From: Turbatrix aceti
Lineage: Eukaryota; Nematoda; Chromadorea; Rhabditida; Panagrolaimidae
Assembly: GCA_963969345.1 (NCBI GenBank)
Contig: OZ017766.1
Coordinates: 3,286,001-3,350,000 of the forward strand
Length of the DNA: 64,000 nucleotides
Direction: 5' to 3'
Part shown: one piece after another, positions 11,587 through 23,351 of the stretch
Layout: each line of letters opens with the position of its first letter
Numbering within the stretch: the first letter of the stretch is position 1
Translations under genes and position numbers: made by a program
Notes under the pieces: model-generated
Told to the model about the DNA's origin: nothing
Seen by the model: the letters and a program-made list of their open reading frames with translations, nothing else
The model's database searches: none

Positions 11587-13033
11587 ACGGTAACAGTAAG
11601 GTGCATTTAATCAGAAATGTCTTTCGAAAAATAATCACACAAAACTGACGCTGATGTTAGAAAAATAATTAATGGGGTAAGAGAACCAACAGGGTCAGAG
11701 TTGGCTTTCATTTGCAAAATTTTTTGCACATTGCAGAAATGTTAATGGAGGAAAAAAGTCATTAAGGAGCATGAAGCTACTAGTTCCCTGGAGTGTGAAA
11801 ACGTTGTAAACCAAATTAACAGTCCCTCGTTATGGCACCTGCATCACCGCGTGTCACCGCTTTCAAACTCTCATCTATGATTCTGCTTCGGTGAATTCCA
11901 CGGGAGTAATAACCAATAAATCACGGTAAACAGGAGTACACAAGGCATTACACCGTCTGAGTCGCTGCGACTTGTCATACGTCAGCTTTGGCTTTCTGTA
12001 GCTGAGTGCACTTCGGGTTCACGGGAAAACGGAGACGGTCACAGTTGTCCATTTATATAGTTTTCTTTGTTACTCCGATTCTAGAGATGGTCGTTGGTAG
12101 CACAGTGAATCTTTTATCTTTGTTCTTTTCTATAGAACGACGTCGTCGTAGCCGCGATGTTTGCTAAATTCAGCAACTGGCTTGAAAGAAAGCATTAATG
12201 GCTTTTTGTTAGCCGATTTCGTGTTTGCATTCTCCGAATGTGTCAAGTTCTGTGCCGCAGTCACCGACTCGCGCTTTAACAGAAATTGAGTAAACCAGGT
12301 ATCAGCGCGTTTGACGGCAACGCTTCTGTTTTTAGGCTCGGCCCACTTTTTTATTGTTTATCAAAACTTTTTTGAATGACGCATTGTACAAAGTATAACA
12401 ATTAAGCACCCTCAGATTTTAATGTTGGAAAAATATGTACACTTTTGAATGCCCGTACTAAATTCAATAAGGTTGTATAAAATGTAACGGCAAACGTTTT
12501 TACGTTTACTGACTAATACGGCACACATCATGCCCGCAACGGCATATCATAATGCACTTGTACGCTGGTGCCAAGAAGCAGGTTTTTGTTTTTGCGAGTT
12601 TTCATTCATCGGAACTTGGCATTTATTATTTTAATAATTGTATGCATATCGTTGTACCTCCGAAAACTAATTATTTTGGTCTAACGGACTGTGCCCGTTT
12701 GGATCTCTGCTTCCGAAAAAACCCCAAAAAAGCGCAACTTTCAACCTTGTGCTGACGTTGGCCTTGTTACATAAAAGTTTATGCGCATCGATAGCCGATT
12801 ACTTTTTATGTACTTTCTGAATCGCAGTCACGTGTATAGTATGCTGCTACGGATACGGTGCATCATACATAGATTGGTCCCGAAGGATCCCTTTTTGCAG
12901 AGCCCAGCATCGTGATGCCCCCTGCTGACTTGGACTAAAAAAATAAATATTTACCAGCGAAGTGCAGAGTCTTTGCCAAATCTCAAACACTGTCTAATTC
13001 AGCACACCACCCACTCGAGCGGCGTCTTCTGGC
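11587..13033. other. Intergenic region between the chemoreceptor paralogues
   Basis: AT-rich sequence without a convincing coding frame. It probably carries the promoter of the second receptor gene. Confidence 0.55.
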
Positions 13034-14343
13034 ATGATACACCACGTGTTTTCAAGCGAAACCATGCACAGGTTTTTTCAAATATCGCAACCTGCTCAAA
13101 TGTGTAAGTTTTAAATTTTGTTTATGTATTTAGTTTTGAGGCGCTGGGGTAATGGCATCAGGTTCCGCGTGAATTTCATTAGCGCAGCACGCGTCCGAGA
13201 CTTCTGGCAGACAGACGTGTAACCGTTTCAGGCCAGAACACCAGCAGCCACATCGTGACGCTGACTGCCTACATCTGCTCGATGGAGGTGCTCACGTACC
13301 TGATCGTGCCCGTCTTCGGTCTGCCGTACATCTTCGCGCTCAGGGCCTTCCTCTGCGTCTCGCTGCACCGCAGAGTCAGTCCCTACTTCGGCACCGCCAT
13401 CCTCATCATCGCAGTCATGTACGTCACCCGGTACTACCTCATATTCGACGTCTTTTTGCACTTTTCGCGCGGTAGGATCAAAACTAGTCGTCTTCCATGG
13501 CCAAATAAATCACGTCTCTTCAGACCTCGCCGTGGAAGGCCCGCTGAAGCCGCTCTACTTTCTGCACGACGTCTGCCTCGTCACCGCGCTGCTCATGTTC
13601 AACGGCATCTGCCTGGAGTGCTACCTGTCGGCCAAGGATCCCTACAGGTACGAGATGGACGTCCGTTCCAAGGGCACCTGTGCCTACGGCGTGCCGACCT
13701 TCGTCGTGCTGGGACTGTGCATCGGGGGCCTTGTCTACACCGACACTATCAGCACGACGATCATCCCGCTCGTCGTCTGCGCGTCTTATCTCTGCTGCCT
13801 CGTGTCACTCGGCTACGTGTACTACCGTAACCAACAGCACCTGAAGCAGTACTACAAAATCACATTAAACGCGCGATTTCAGGTGAGTGCCATTTTCAAT
13901 GCGTCATCAACATCTGAAAAAAAAAATGTCGCGGCGCATAAAAAATGGTCGTCGCCCTGTTTTGCGTGGAGGGTGTCTGGGGACCCCGGGGAACACAAAA
14001 TAACCAAAAATCGCTTCAGGTGAAGCAAAACGTCGAATTGTTCTCCTCTGTGGTCCCGTTCGTCTTCGCGACCACCTTCGCCACCCTCATCCTGGGCGTG
14101 CTGTTCATTTCGTCTTACGACGACGAAAGCTGCTGGCGGGTCTTTTACTGGTCCCTCGTCAACCTCGCCCTCGCCGTCTACGGCATCGTGTCACCCGTCC
14201 TCCACTGCCTGCTCTTCCGAAAAGTCAGGGAGTCGGTTTTGTGCTGCCAGAAAAAAGTTGGCGTCACACAACCCACCTCCGGGCAGACAAATGTCTACTT
14301 CACCGAGCTCGCGAATCAGTGGAATCGCCCCGTCCTGACCTGA
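13034..14343 (+). CDS. Seven-transmembrane chemoreceptor-like protein, copy 2 (Sra-superfamily-like)
   Basis: Model: 13034-13103, 13232-13471, 13524-13882 and 14020-14343, giving 330 residues. It is a clear paralogue of the gene at 9167-10344. Shared features include HDxCxxxxxxMFNxxCLECY-type helix sequence, DPYRYEMD, TLNARFQVKQN, CLLFRKVRE and the C-terminal ANQWNRP. The conserved pre-helix-6 motif again suggests the nematode Sra superfamily of sensory GPCRs, which is an inference. The small first exon is supported by a GTAAGT donor, the same phase as copy 1 and the shared MHR. Coding GC is much higher than in copy 1, so third positions have diverged strongly although the gene structure has not. 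An in-frame ATG at 13064 could be an alternative start. Confidence 0.78.
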
Positions 14344-15011
14344 CCTAAACCAAAACTACCCTGGCATCGCGTGTCCATTGGGTATAGTTCGTTTTACCGG
14401 TCTTTTACGATGCTGCTGTAAATAAATGGTTTTTTTTCGCGCAATGTGTGACTCTGCCCTTTCACCCTCCCTGGAAGCTGCAAATGCTAATGGCCTCAGA
14501 CTCACCAGGACCGCTTTCTCTCTCTCTCTCCTCCTGCAAAAACCATTTCTGCATGCTTCGTACCAGGCACAGTGGATAGCGAGTTCAAAAAAAAGACGGA
14601 TGCCCCCGTGTCAAAATCGATCTACATACGAATAAACGACGTAGCCTCTCTCCACGATCGTAGAAAATCAGCCAAAAGCAAAGCATTATTGCGCCAAACA
14701 AAAACAAAAAACACAAACGGACGTTCAGCGCAGAAAGGATATCGCAAAAAAGAATCAAAGCACGGTCAAAATCGAAAAGAAAACTGCGAAAAAAGAATCG
14801 CCGTGACCATTTCGAGGTTCTCAACGCGAAAAAAACGAGCTGTTCTGCGAAAAAGAAAAGAAAGAATAGCAGCTGCTTGCTACTCTACTTTCTGCAGCGC
14901 TGGTTTTTCACCATTTGTCACCCTTTTTCCTGTCAAGTTTCTTCCGTGGCGCTCTGTTTCAATTGACTTTGAAGTTTCTGACGTATTTTTCATTGTGTAG
15001 GGTCGGAAGCC
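14344..15011. other. Intergenic region before ufd-2
   Basis: Includes a polyadenylation signal at 14421-14426, a CT microsatellite near 14518-14533 and an A-rich stretch. An acceptor-like TTGTGTAG ends at 15000, 11 bases before the ufd-2 ATG. Confidence 0.55.
14421..14426 (+). terminator. Polyadenylation signal AATAAA for chemoreceptor copy 2
   Basis: AATAAA 78 nt after the stop codon, on the coding strand. Confidence 0.6.
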
Positions 15012-18000
15012 ATGGCAGATACCGTGAGTATGGAAGACGTTTCCCAGATCGGACAAGTGAGTTATTCCCCACCGTAATTTTTTTGTACTTTTAATTCTCA
15101 GGCGGCGACGGATGAGCAAAGAGAGATCTTCCTCCGCACCCTGGGCATCGCTGCGGACTGCGCGGTGCCCCAGTCACTGGTCGGCGCCGAGGACAGCGTC
15201 GAGATCGCAAGCGCAGTCCTGACGACGACGACTTCGTTCGCGTCGCAGACGGACGTCGTCCAGAGCCTCGAGAACGTCCTCCAACAGCTCCTGCCGGCCA
15301 TCGAGACTGCCGAAAGCGGCGAGGGCACGTCGATGGAGGTAGACATTCAGCGCATCGGCGCCATCTTTCAGATCGCCTTCCTCGACGACGTCGTCCAATC
15401 GACGGGTTACAAGATCATCCACTACCTCCTCGGCTCTCTGGATCGCATCGAGCGCTTCCTCGGCAGAACGCCCGTCGGCGAGGCCAAGAAGTTCGGCGAA
15501 CGGCTCAGAAACGCGCTCTACGAGTACTTCACTGTCTGTCTTCGCGGGTATCTCCCCTTCGAGTGAGTTTTATATGACTTTGGCTGCACGATGGTTTTTT
15601 TGTCCATTTTTAGGCTGCCGATGAGCCAAATAAACTTTGCAGTCCTGCGTCTGCTGCTGATCGACGAGTTTCCCATTTCCCGTCTCTACCGCTTGATCGA
15701 CATGGGCGTCGCAGGCTCTGGCGTCGACGATGATTTTCTTTCCGAGATTTTCAATCCCATCCTCGACAGCCTCCGTCTCTGCGCTTCGACGGCTTCGCTC
15801 GTCGAGCAGAACGACATGATCATGGAGAAGCCGTTCCACATCCTCGCCGGCCTTCTGTCGTACAAAACGCCAACGAATCGCCGCCCGATCTGCGATTTGA
15901 TCACCGCTCGACCCGATTTTCTGCCCAAACTGTACACCGGACATCGGGGCCGCGAGCTGGCGAAGCTCTCGTTCCTGGGGCCTTTCTACGCCATCGGAGT
16001 CGCCGACATGTACTCCGAGGTACTCTCCTACCGCGGCGTAAGCAAGTACTTCGACGCCCACGAAATGGTCGGCGCGGAGACGAATCAGCGCATCTACGAC
16101 ATTTACCAGTCTCGGATGAATTCCTACCGGGTGAGTTCCTTTCTGGATGATTTTGGTTTTATGGGGGGTGTTCAGCGACTGATGTTCGGCATCACCCATC
16201 CTCTGCTGGTGAACGCGTCGACCCGCGATACGACGCTCTCTTTCCTCGCTCTCCTCCTCAAGACCAACAAAAAGCGAGCCCAGATCCAGGCGGACGCCCA
16301 GAAACTGGCCACCGACGCTTTCATGATGAATCTGATGAGCGTGATGATCGAGCTCTCTTCCAAGATCACGCTTGACAAAGTCACGCCGACGTACATCTTT
16401 CATCCAAAATGCAGAATCGACGTTCGGGACGAAACTCGTCTTCACGCGAGTTCGGATGACGTTGCCGAGTTTGAAAAGACTATTGGTGGGTTATTGATAG
16501 CGTTTTGACCATTTTTATGCCCGATGTCCAACTTTCAGATGTGACCTACGATCCAAAGTTCGCGACCGAGTGTTTCTTCCTGACGATCCATTCGATTCAC
16601 CTCGGGTTCAACGCGACGATCGAGGTATTCAAATACGTAAGACGGCACTACCAGCACCTCGCCAACAGTCTGAAGGCTGCCGAGGCAGAGCTTCAGCGCG
16701 TCAAACAGGCCAACGATCCCCGGGCACCCTTTTTCGAAGAGAAGATCAAAAAAATGAAAAAGGCTTTTGTGGTTGGTTTTTTTACTTTCTTTTTAGTTTT
16801 TTTTACTGTTTGATTTTTTCAGCGCGTAGTCCGGGCATACATGTGCCTGGAGTGCACGATTCGTGACAGACAGCTGCTCGAGAGAACCGTTCAATTTTCG
16901 ATGAAGCAACTCGACTTTCTCATTTCGCTTATCAATCCGAACTTGTGAGTTTTATGAAGCTCGGGTTTGTAGAAACGTTCTTTTTCAGCGATCATGACTT
17001 CGTTATCCCACCAGAAGCCCCAAAAATCTTTTCCATGTATCCCGAGTTGTACCTCGAAGCAGTGCTCGAATTCGTCGTATATCTCGTCCAGTGAGTCTCC
17101 CGATTTCCCATTTTTTGCTAAAAAGTGAGTTTACTGCAGAGCTGCACCCCAGATTCTGCTGACGATGCAGCAGTCCTTCAAGCTCCCCGAGCAGCTGCTG
17201 ATCTTCCTCTGCTCGACGCACTACCTCCACAACCCCTTCCTCGCGGCCAAGGTCATCGACATGGTCTTCACGATCTGTCCCGAGATCAATCCGCCGCTAG
17301 CGCCGCTTCACAGTGCCTTGGTTTCGTCGCCGGTCGCCACGCAAAGGCTGGTTCCGAGTCTCATCAAGTTTTACTCGGACCTGGAGACGGGCGCTGACTT
17401 CTACGAGAAGTTCAACATCCGACGAAACATGCAAGTCATCTTCCGCTCGCTCTGGGACATGCCCATCTACCGGGCCAAGATCTGCGAGATTGCGAGGTGG
17501 GTGTTTTCAGCGGGCAACCCAAATTTAAGGGTTTTTGTTCAGACAATGCGAGGACGAGTTCATCCGCTTCGTGAACATGGTCATCAACGACGCCACCTTC
17601 CTCCTCGACGAATCGCTGGCCAATCTCAAGAAAATCCACGACGTGGAGGTGCGCAAGGACAACGCGACTCTCTGGAACGCGCTGAACGAGGAGGACAGAC
17701 AGCGCGAGGAGAGCTCGCTCGAGGAAGCCCAGCGATCCGTCAAGTCGTGGCTCATCATGGGCGACGACACGATGGACATGTTCGGCTACCTGACTCGGGA
17801 TGTCCCGCAGCCCTTCTACAAGGACCCCCTCGGCGATCGGGTCGCCTCCATGCTCAACCATAACTTGCTCCAGGTCTGTTTTTGTACTTTTGTGGCACGC
17901 AGCGTGACTTTTGCGGATTGCAGCTGTGCGGGCCGAACTGCACTGAACTCAAGGTCCGCGACGCGCTGAGTCGCTTCCACTGGAACCCCCGTCGTCTGCT

Positions 18001-18866
18001 TGAACAGATCGTCGAGGTATACCTGAATCTGTTCTCGGACTCGGACGAATTCGCACTCTGCATCGCGAGCGACGAGCGCTCGTACACGCCGGGCCGCTTC
18101 CAGATGGCCCTCGACCGCATCAACAAAGTCCTCAGCATCAGCTACGGGGAGCGCTTCAAGAACCTGGTAGCCGTCGCCCTGCAGAAGTACAACGAGAAGG
18201 CTCAGATGGAAGAGGACTTCGGCGACGACATCCCCGAGGCATACTGCGATCCGCTTCTGGCGACGGTGATGCGGGACCCCGTTCGGCTGCCTTCTGGAAA
18301 CGTGGTAGATCGGAAGAACATCCATCGCCATCTTCTGTCTTCGCCTATCGATCCGTTTTCGAGGCTGCCGTGTACCCCTGAGGACCTTATTCCCGGTGAG
18401 TTTTTGTTGTGGGTGGCGTGTTGCTTGGAATGGGGATCGAAGATGTTGGCTATCGATTGGAGCGGGTGACACTGCTGGTTACCTTGTCAACTGCCTGCGA
18501 CCGGTGATTTTCTTACTGGGCTGACACATGTGCTGTTGGCTGCTTTCATACGCACAAACGCGTGTCTGGGCTGCTGATGGGCGAATGGCTGAGGCCGACT
18601 TTTTGCGTGACTGCTCTCCCTTCCACACGTGACATTCATATGCCAGGGGCTTTTGTCGGTTGCTGGGGTGACTGGAAGAGCTACGGCAGTTGGGATGGGG
18701 GCTTCTGACTTCTGAGGGACAAAATAAGCATCATTGTGTTTTTTCAGTGCCCGAACTCAAAGCAGAAATCGAAGCATGGATCCTGCAGCGTCGCACCAAT
18801 GCCCAGGGAGAAAGAGATGCAACCGCCGCCGCAGCGACGGCCATGGAACACGCGAACGCGAACTAG
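15012..18866 (+). CDS. ufd-2: Ubiquitin conjugation factor E4 (UFD2), U-box ubiquitin chain elongation ligase
   Basis: Model: 15012-15056, 15102-15562, 15614-16130, 16176-16485, 16539-16771, 16823-16944, 16989-17090, 17140-17496, 17543-17873, 17924-18395 and 18748-18866, giving 1,022 residues, the usual length of E4 proteins. It extends ubiquitin chains on pre-ubiquitinated substrates and works with the CDC48/p97 segregase in proteasomal degradation. The long helical Ufd2 core includes recognisable pieces such as LCGPNCTELKVRDALSRFHW. The C-terminal U-box at about 927-1003 contains CDPLLATVMRDPVRLPSG, a conserved DRKNIHRHLLSSPIDPFSR turn and PELKAEIEAW after the last, 352-nt intron. An acceptor-like site 11 bases before the ATG could take a spliced leader. 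Intron 3 (16131-16175) is a multiple of three without stops, so retention would add 15 residues. pdha-1 follows in the same direction. Confidence 0.97.
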
Positions 18867-20130
18867 GATCGCAATGATGTAAGTCGAAGTCAGTCCAAGT
18901 GCTGCTTGTTTTCTGCCAAATTTGGGGTTGGTGTTTACTCTGATCAAAATTGATTGCGACTCTTTGGTGAACTAACTAACGCGATTCACGTGAATTGTTT
19001 GTTTTGTTGTCACCGGTCGCCGAGTATGATACTTGTCTACGCGTGCACTGGCGTACGTGCAGGCGCGTTTCGCCTATCTTCTCATTTTTTAAGTTCATTA
19101 CAATTTACGGCACAGAAGATGTCCAAAACGCGATTGGTGCTTGGTTTATTGCACGGGATGCAGCCAGCTTGCACGTGCATAGGCAAAAGTTGATCAATCG
19201 CGATCGATTGTGTCTTTTCGTCGATAAATGCGTACTTTGCTCGTTTAGCTGGGTACTCGTGCAGCCCGGACTCATTTATTTACTCAATTTTTTGTTGTAT
19301 ATTTTTGTCCAAAAAAGTTACCATTAAATATGGGTTGGTGGGGTTTAGGCAAAAAAACTGGCGTTTGTTTTTGTTTTCTTCTGCAAAACAGGAACGAACA
19401 ACTGCAATCAGGAAGAAAAAACCAATGTCGCCGGATTGTTTTTCAGCATTGCGGAGCTCTTTCAGTGATTTTTTGCTATTGGGAGGTTTTTAGAGATTAG
19501 TTAGCAAAAAATGTTGTTCACACTGTTCTTTACGGGTAAATTTTGTTCAGGACCACGGTTTGTATTGTTGGAGTGTGAACTTACCTTCCCCGACAGTTCG
19601 CGCGTCCAATCACCACAGCAGTCACAATCCTCAATCAATACAGCCGTCTGCATACCACCCTACCTATTTATATCCTAACTAAAGCCTACGATTACGTCGG
19701 TTGAGACTTGTAAACCGCCGACCGGTATAATAACTCTTTCGGGCGAAGCAGAAATTTATTTCAGCTTTTGGTTGATGAACCCTTGTTTGTGTAAGTTTTG
19801 GTACAATAAATGTTTTTTGTACCCGGCGTGGACTCACGTGAAGACTCCAAACGGTTTGCAGCCGTTTCAGCTACTTTGACTGGAGGGATACGTGCAATTT
19901 GCTTTGAGGGTCTCGATGCGAAAAGTCTGCGCTTGCGGCGACTCGGTCGATGGCTCCTCCGCCGGCCAAGTCGCTTTTTCACGCGTCGGCAGACAACGAC
20001 TTGTTTTTTTGTTTGGTTTTGAGCTGCCTCGGTTTTTCCCGATTACGAACCCGTGTTTTTCACCTGACGTATTGCATCCGTGAACGCGCATCAACGGATG
20101 CGAGGGGGACTACAATCTCGGCTTTCAGTC
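18867..20130. other. Intergenic region between ufd-2 and pdha-1
   Basis: About 1.26 kb with no supportable coding frame. It ends in TTTCAG at 20123-20128, two bases before the pdha-1 ATG; this is a probable trans-splice acceptor. Confidence 0.6.
20123..20128 (+). promoter_or_regulatory. Probable spliced-leader acceptor of pdha-1
   Basis: TTTCAG directly upstream of the start codon, with no in-frame upstream exon needed. This arrangement is typical of nematode trans-splice sites. Confidence 0.5.
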
Positions 20131-21455
20131 ATGTCTCTCGTCACGTCATCGCTTCGCTCCCTGTTCCCCAAGTCGGTGTCGGCTCTGGCGGCGACCCGCG
20201 CTGCGTCGACTGCCACCGAGGCCACCTTCCAAACTCGTCCCTACAAGCTCCACCGTCTGGACAACGGCCCGGCCTCCGAATCCGTCGTCACCCGTGACGA
20301 TGCTCTTGCGTACTACCGCGAGATGCAGGTTGGTGCTAAAAAAGCATTTTGGATGAAAATATCAGATTTTATATTTCTGCCACTTTTTTAGCTCATCCGC
20401 CGCTTCGAAACAGCCGCCGGCAACCTCTACAAGGAGAAGGAAGTCCGTGGCTTCTGCCATCTCTACAACGGCCAGGAAGCCATCGCCGTCGGCATGTTCG
20501 GTGCCATGCACAAGGACGACGCCGTCATCACGTCGTACCGTTGCCACGCGTTCGCGTACCTCATGGGCTCGACGACGAAGGAAATCCTCACCGAGTTGAC
20601 CGGCCGCATCTCCGGCAACGTCTACGGCAAGGGTGGCTCGATGCACATGTACGAGCGCAACTTCTTCGGTGGCAACGGTATCGTCGGTGCCCAGCAGGCT
20701 CTTGGCGCGGGCGTCGCCTTCGCCAACCACTACCGCGGCCAGAAGAACACCTGCTTCGCTCTCTACGGTGACGGCGCCGCCAACCAGGGCCAGTTCTACG
20801 AGTCGTACAACATGGCCAAGCTCTGGAACCTTCCCTGCGTCTTCATCTGCGAGAACAACGGCGTCGGCATGGGCACCCTCGTCAACCGAGCCTCGGCCTC
20901 GACCGATTTCTACACCCGCGGCGACATCGTCCCCGGCATCTGGGTCGATGGCATGGACATTGTTTCCGTCCGCGAAGCGATCAAGTTCGCCAAGGCGTAC
21001 AACGATGCAGGCAACGGCCCGCTGGTCATCGAGATGGCCACCTACCGCTTCGTCGGTCACTCCATGTCCGATCCCGGCACCAGGTAAGCAAACATTGATT
21101 CATGGACACGACGAACTCTGTCTCTTTCAGCTACCGTACCCGCCAGGAGGTGCAGGAGGTCCGCAAGACCCGCGACCCCATCCACAACTTCAAGGACAAG
21201 ATCGTCGCCGCTGGCCTCACGACCGAGGAGGAGCTCAAGACGGTCGACAAGAGCGTTCGCGCCGAAGTCGAGGACGCCATGCACGCCGCCGAACACGACC
21301 CTGTCCTGCCCTCCGAAGGCCTCTACGTCGACATCTTCCACAACACCGAGGCCCAGATCGTGCGCGGCTGCATCACCGACGAGACCATCGTGCAACCCGT
21401 CCTCACCTCCAACGAACTCATCACCAAGCTCGGCCGCACGCCCAAGACCTACTGA
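20131..21455 (+). CDS. pdha-1: Pyruvate dehydrogenase E1 component subunit alpha, mitochondrial
   Basis: Model: 20131-20328, 20392-21083 and 21131-21455, giving 404 residues. As part of the alpha2beta2 E1 enzyme it decarboxylates pyruvate with thiamine diphosphate in the mitochondrial matrix. The first about 40 residues are a Ser/Arg/Ala-rich transit peptide. The core motifs are [20 protein letters not shown], the thiamine-diphosphate motif [13 protein letters not shown]...ENN and [14 protein letters not shown]. The last contains regulatory serine sites 1 and 2, with the splice junction inside the TSYR piece. The third phosphorylation site of vertebrate enzymes (MGTSVER) reads MGTLVNR here, so that serine is absent. 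The start is the ATG two bases after TTTCAG. The upstream neighbour is ufd-2, a pairing I also recall from C. elegans. Confidence 0.98.
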
Positions 21456-22086
21456 GCGCCGTCGACTGGCGATCATAGGTGTCGTACGATGCTTCGAACT
21501 CATTGCTTCTTCGTAGATGTCTTTTCCCACCCCTCCCCTCTCTGTCTAGCGACGCTCTCCTAGACAAGCGACCGCGATCGAGACTTGTGACTCATTCGGT
21601 TTTTCAATTTGTCATTCTTTTCAACCCTTTTGTATTTTCTAGTTGTTGTAGATTGGATTCGGTGACGTGACGGTGCCAAAGGCTTCCTGTTGCCGATTTC
21701 AGTGGTCTCTTCTATTTTGAATTGGTTTCAGATAATGTAACACGCGTTCCTGCGTTGTGAGTAAATCTTGTGAAAAAAAAAGTGTTTACTTTGAGGAATT
21801 TGGAAATTGCAAAAAAATCGTGCCAGAACCCGCATTTTTTTGAAACGGTAGTTCTACAATTTTTAACCGAAATAACGAACGTAAATGCAAACGGAACAAA
21901 AATGGTCGCCGTCGAGCGATCAAAAAACTGCCTTGCCTACGTCGGCGACGACTGACCGTCCGTCGCGTGAAAAACACCCTGCCGCCCATCAACGATCGCG
22001 CCCTCTTCGAGATGGGCCCGACTCCCAAAGTCCTCCAATCGATACCAATCTAGTCGCTTTCTCCCCGCACTTTCGGCGCTGTCACT
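21456..22086. other. Intergenic region between pdha-1 and the CPG4-like gene
   Basis: The pdha-1 3' UTR and the promoter region of the next gene. No coding signal was seen. Confidence 0.55.
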
Positions 22087-23134
22087 ATGATGTCGCGATT
22101 CGAGTTTTTATTGCTTTTCCTAGCCTCCAGCGTTCCGTCGTGCCTCAGCGCCGAAGCGCGCTACGGCATCGGCCGGGCGGCTAGCTTTGGTAAGTTTCCT
22201 ATCCCCTTTGCGCATCACGCTAATCCCGCTTCAGGCGATCTGCCGCCGTTCACGATGCGAGACAACTCGCCGCTCGACAGGACCGAAGTCGACGACGGTC
22301 TCGAGGAAGTCGAGTTCTCGCACACGGACAAGGTCGCGATGGTCGACTGCTCCAAGTCGTGCTCGGGAGGCCTCGTCGCGGCCGTCAAGTCGACCTTCGA
22401 CTACAGCGACACCTTCATCAAGAACTACGACTCGATCTGTGCGGAGTACGCTTCAGCCGCCAGGTGCCTCGCCGTGCGGAAGCACTGCCCCCAGACCGAC
22501 GTCTTCGAGTCTTTCACCTCCGGCATCCGGTACATGTGCGTCGAGCAGGCCGGAGCCTTCCAGGCGACGCTCAAGTGCACGAACGAGGCGCTGCCGAGCG
22601 TGCAGACGAGCTGCCGCTTCAAGTGCAACGCGGACTCGCTCGCGCAGGGGCTGACGATGAAGGCGTTATTCGAGAAGGACATCAAGCTGCTCCGCGTCCT
22701 CGACAACCACCTGCCGGCGATCAGCATGATGGAGTCGTGCCGCGTGCTCAAGTGCCTCCTGACGTGCTACAAGGCGAAGCTCAACATCATGTGCCAGGGC
22801 ACGGCGGGCTCGCTCTTCGTCGAGGCGCTGCTCCGGCCTTTCGACCACATCCACAGCAGGACCGGCGTCATGTTCAACTTCTTTGAACTCCTCCTCCCGA
22901 AGCAGTGCTCCTTCTTTGCCAATGGCGACGAACTCGCGCGCCTCAAAATCGATCCTGAGCTGGACCGTAAACTCCACGACACGTATTCTGCGGTGAGTCG
23001 CTTTGTGGACACGTGAAAAATTGTGTCTTTTATTTTAGAGCTTCGATACAGTGCCGCCGCCTGATGCCGTCGATCCCACCCTCCGAGAGTTGTGGAAAAT
23101 ATTCCCCAACGTGCCAACCGTCGCTTCCGTCTGA
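22087..23134 (+). CDS. Secreted CPG4-domain-like (chondroitin proteoglycan 4 family) protein
   Basis: Model: 22087-22189, 22235-22992 and 23039-23134, giving 318 residues. It starts with a signal peptide (MMSRFEFLLLFLASS..., cleaved near residue 22). A Cys-rich helical domain at about 80-290 has regularly spaced cysteines (CSKSCSGG, CAEYASAARCL, CTNEALPSVQTSC, CRVLKCLLTCYKAKLNIMC). The pattern matches what I know as the nematode CPG4 domain; this is recognition of the pattern, not a search result. Founding members are chondroitin proteoglycans of eggshell and extracellular matrix. Obvious Ser-Gly attachment repeats are scarce here, so chondroitin attachment is unproven. Intron 1 (45 nt) has no stop and keeps frame, so an isoform 15 residues longer is possible. 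Confidence 0.8.
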
Positions 23135-23161
23135 TTTACGTGTGATATACCCCTCCAAACT

Positions 23162-23167
23162 AATAAA
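23162..23167 (+). terminator. Polyadenylation signal AATAAA for the CPG4-like gene
   Basis: AATAAA 27 nt after the stop codon on the coding strand. The neighbouring gene converges from the right. Confidence 0.65.
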
Positions 23168-23351
23168 TGCGTGTTTTGCTGTAAGTTTTTTTGTAATGAC
23201 ATAAAATTCGAAAAATTCGTAATGGCACGTTTTGATGCGTGAAACATTTTTGATAGCATTTATACGCGACTGCTTAGTTTTGTACAACAAATGCGTCTAC
23301 TAGAAAGCACTGGGATTGGCGTCGGACTCACTCAGATGGCTGCCAACACAC

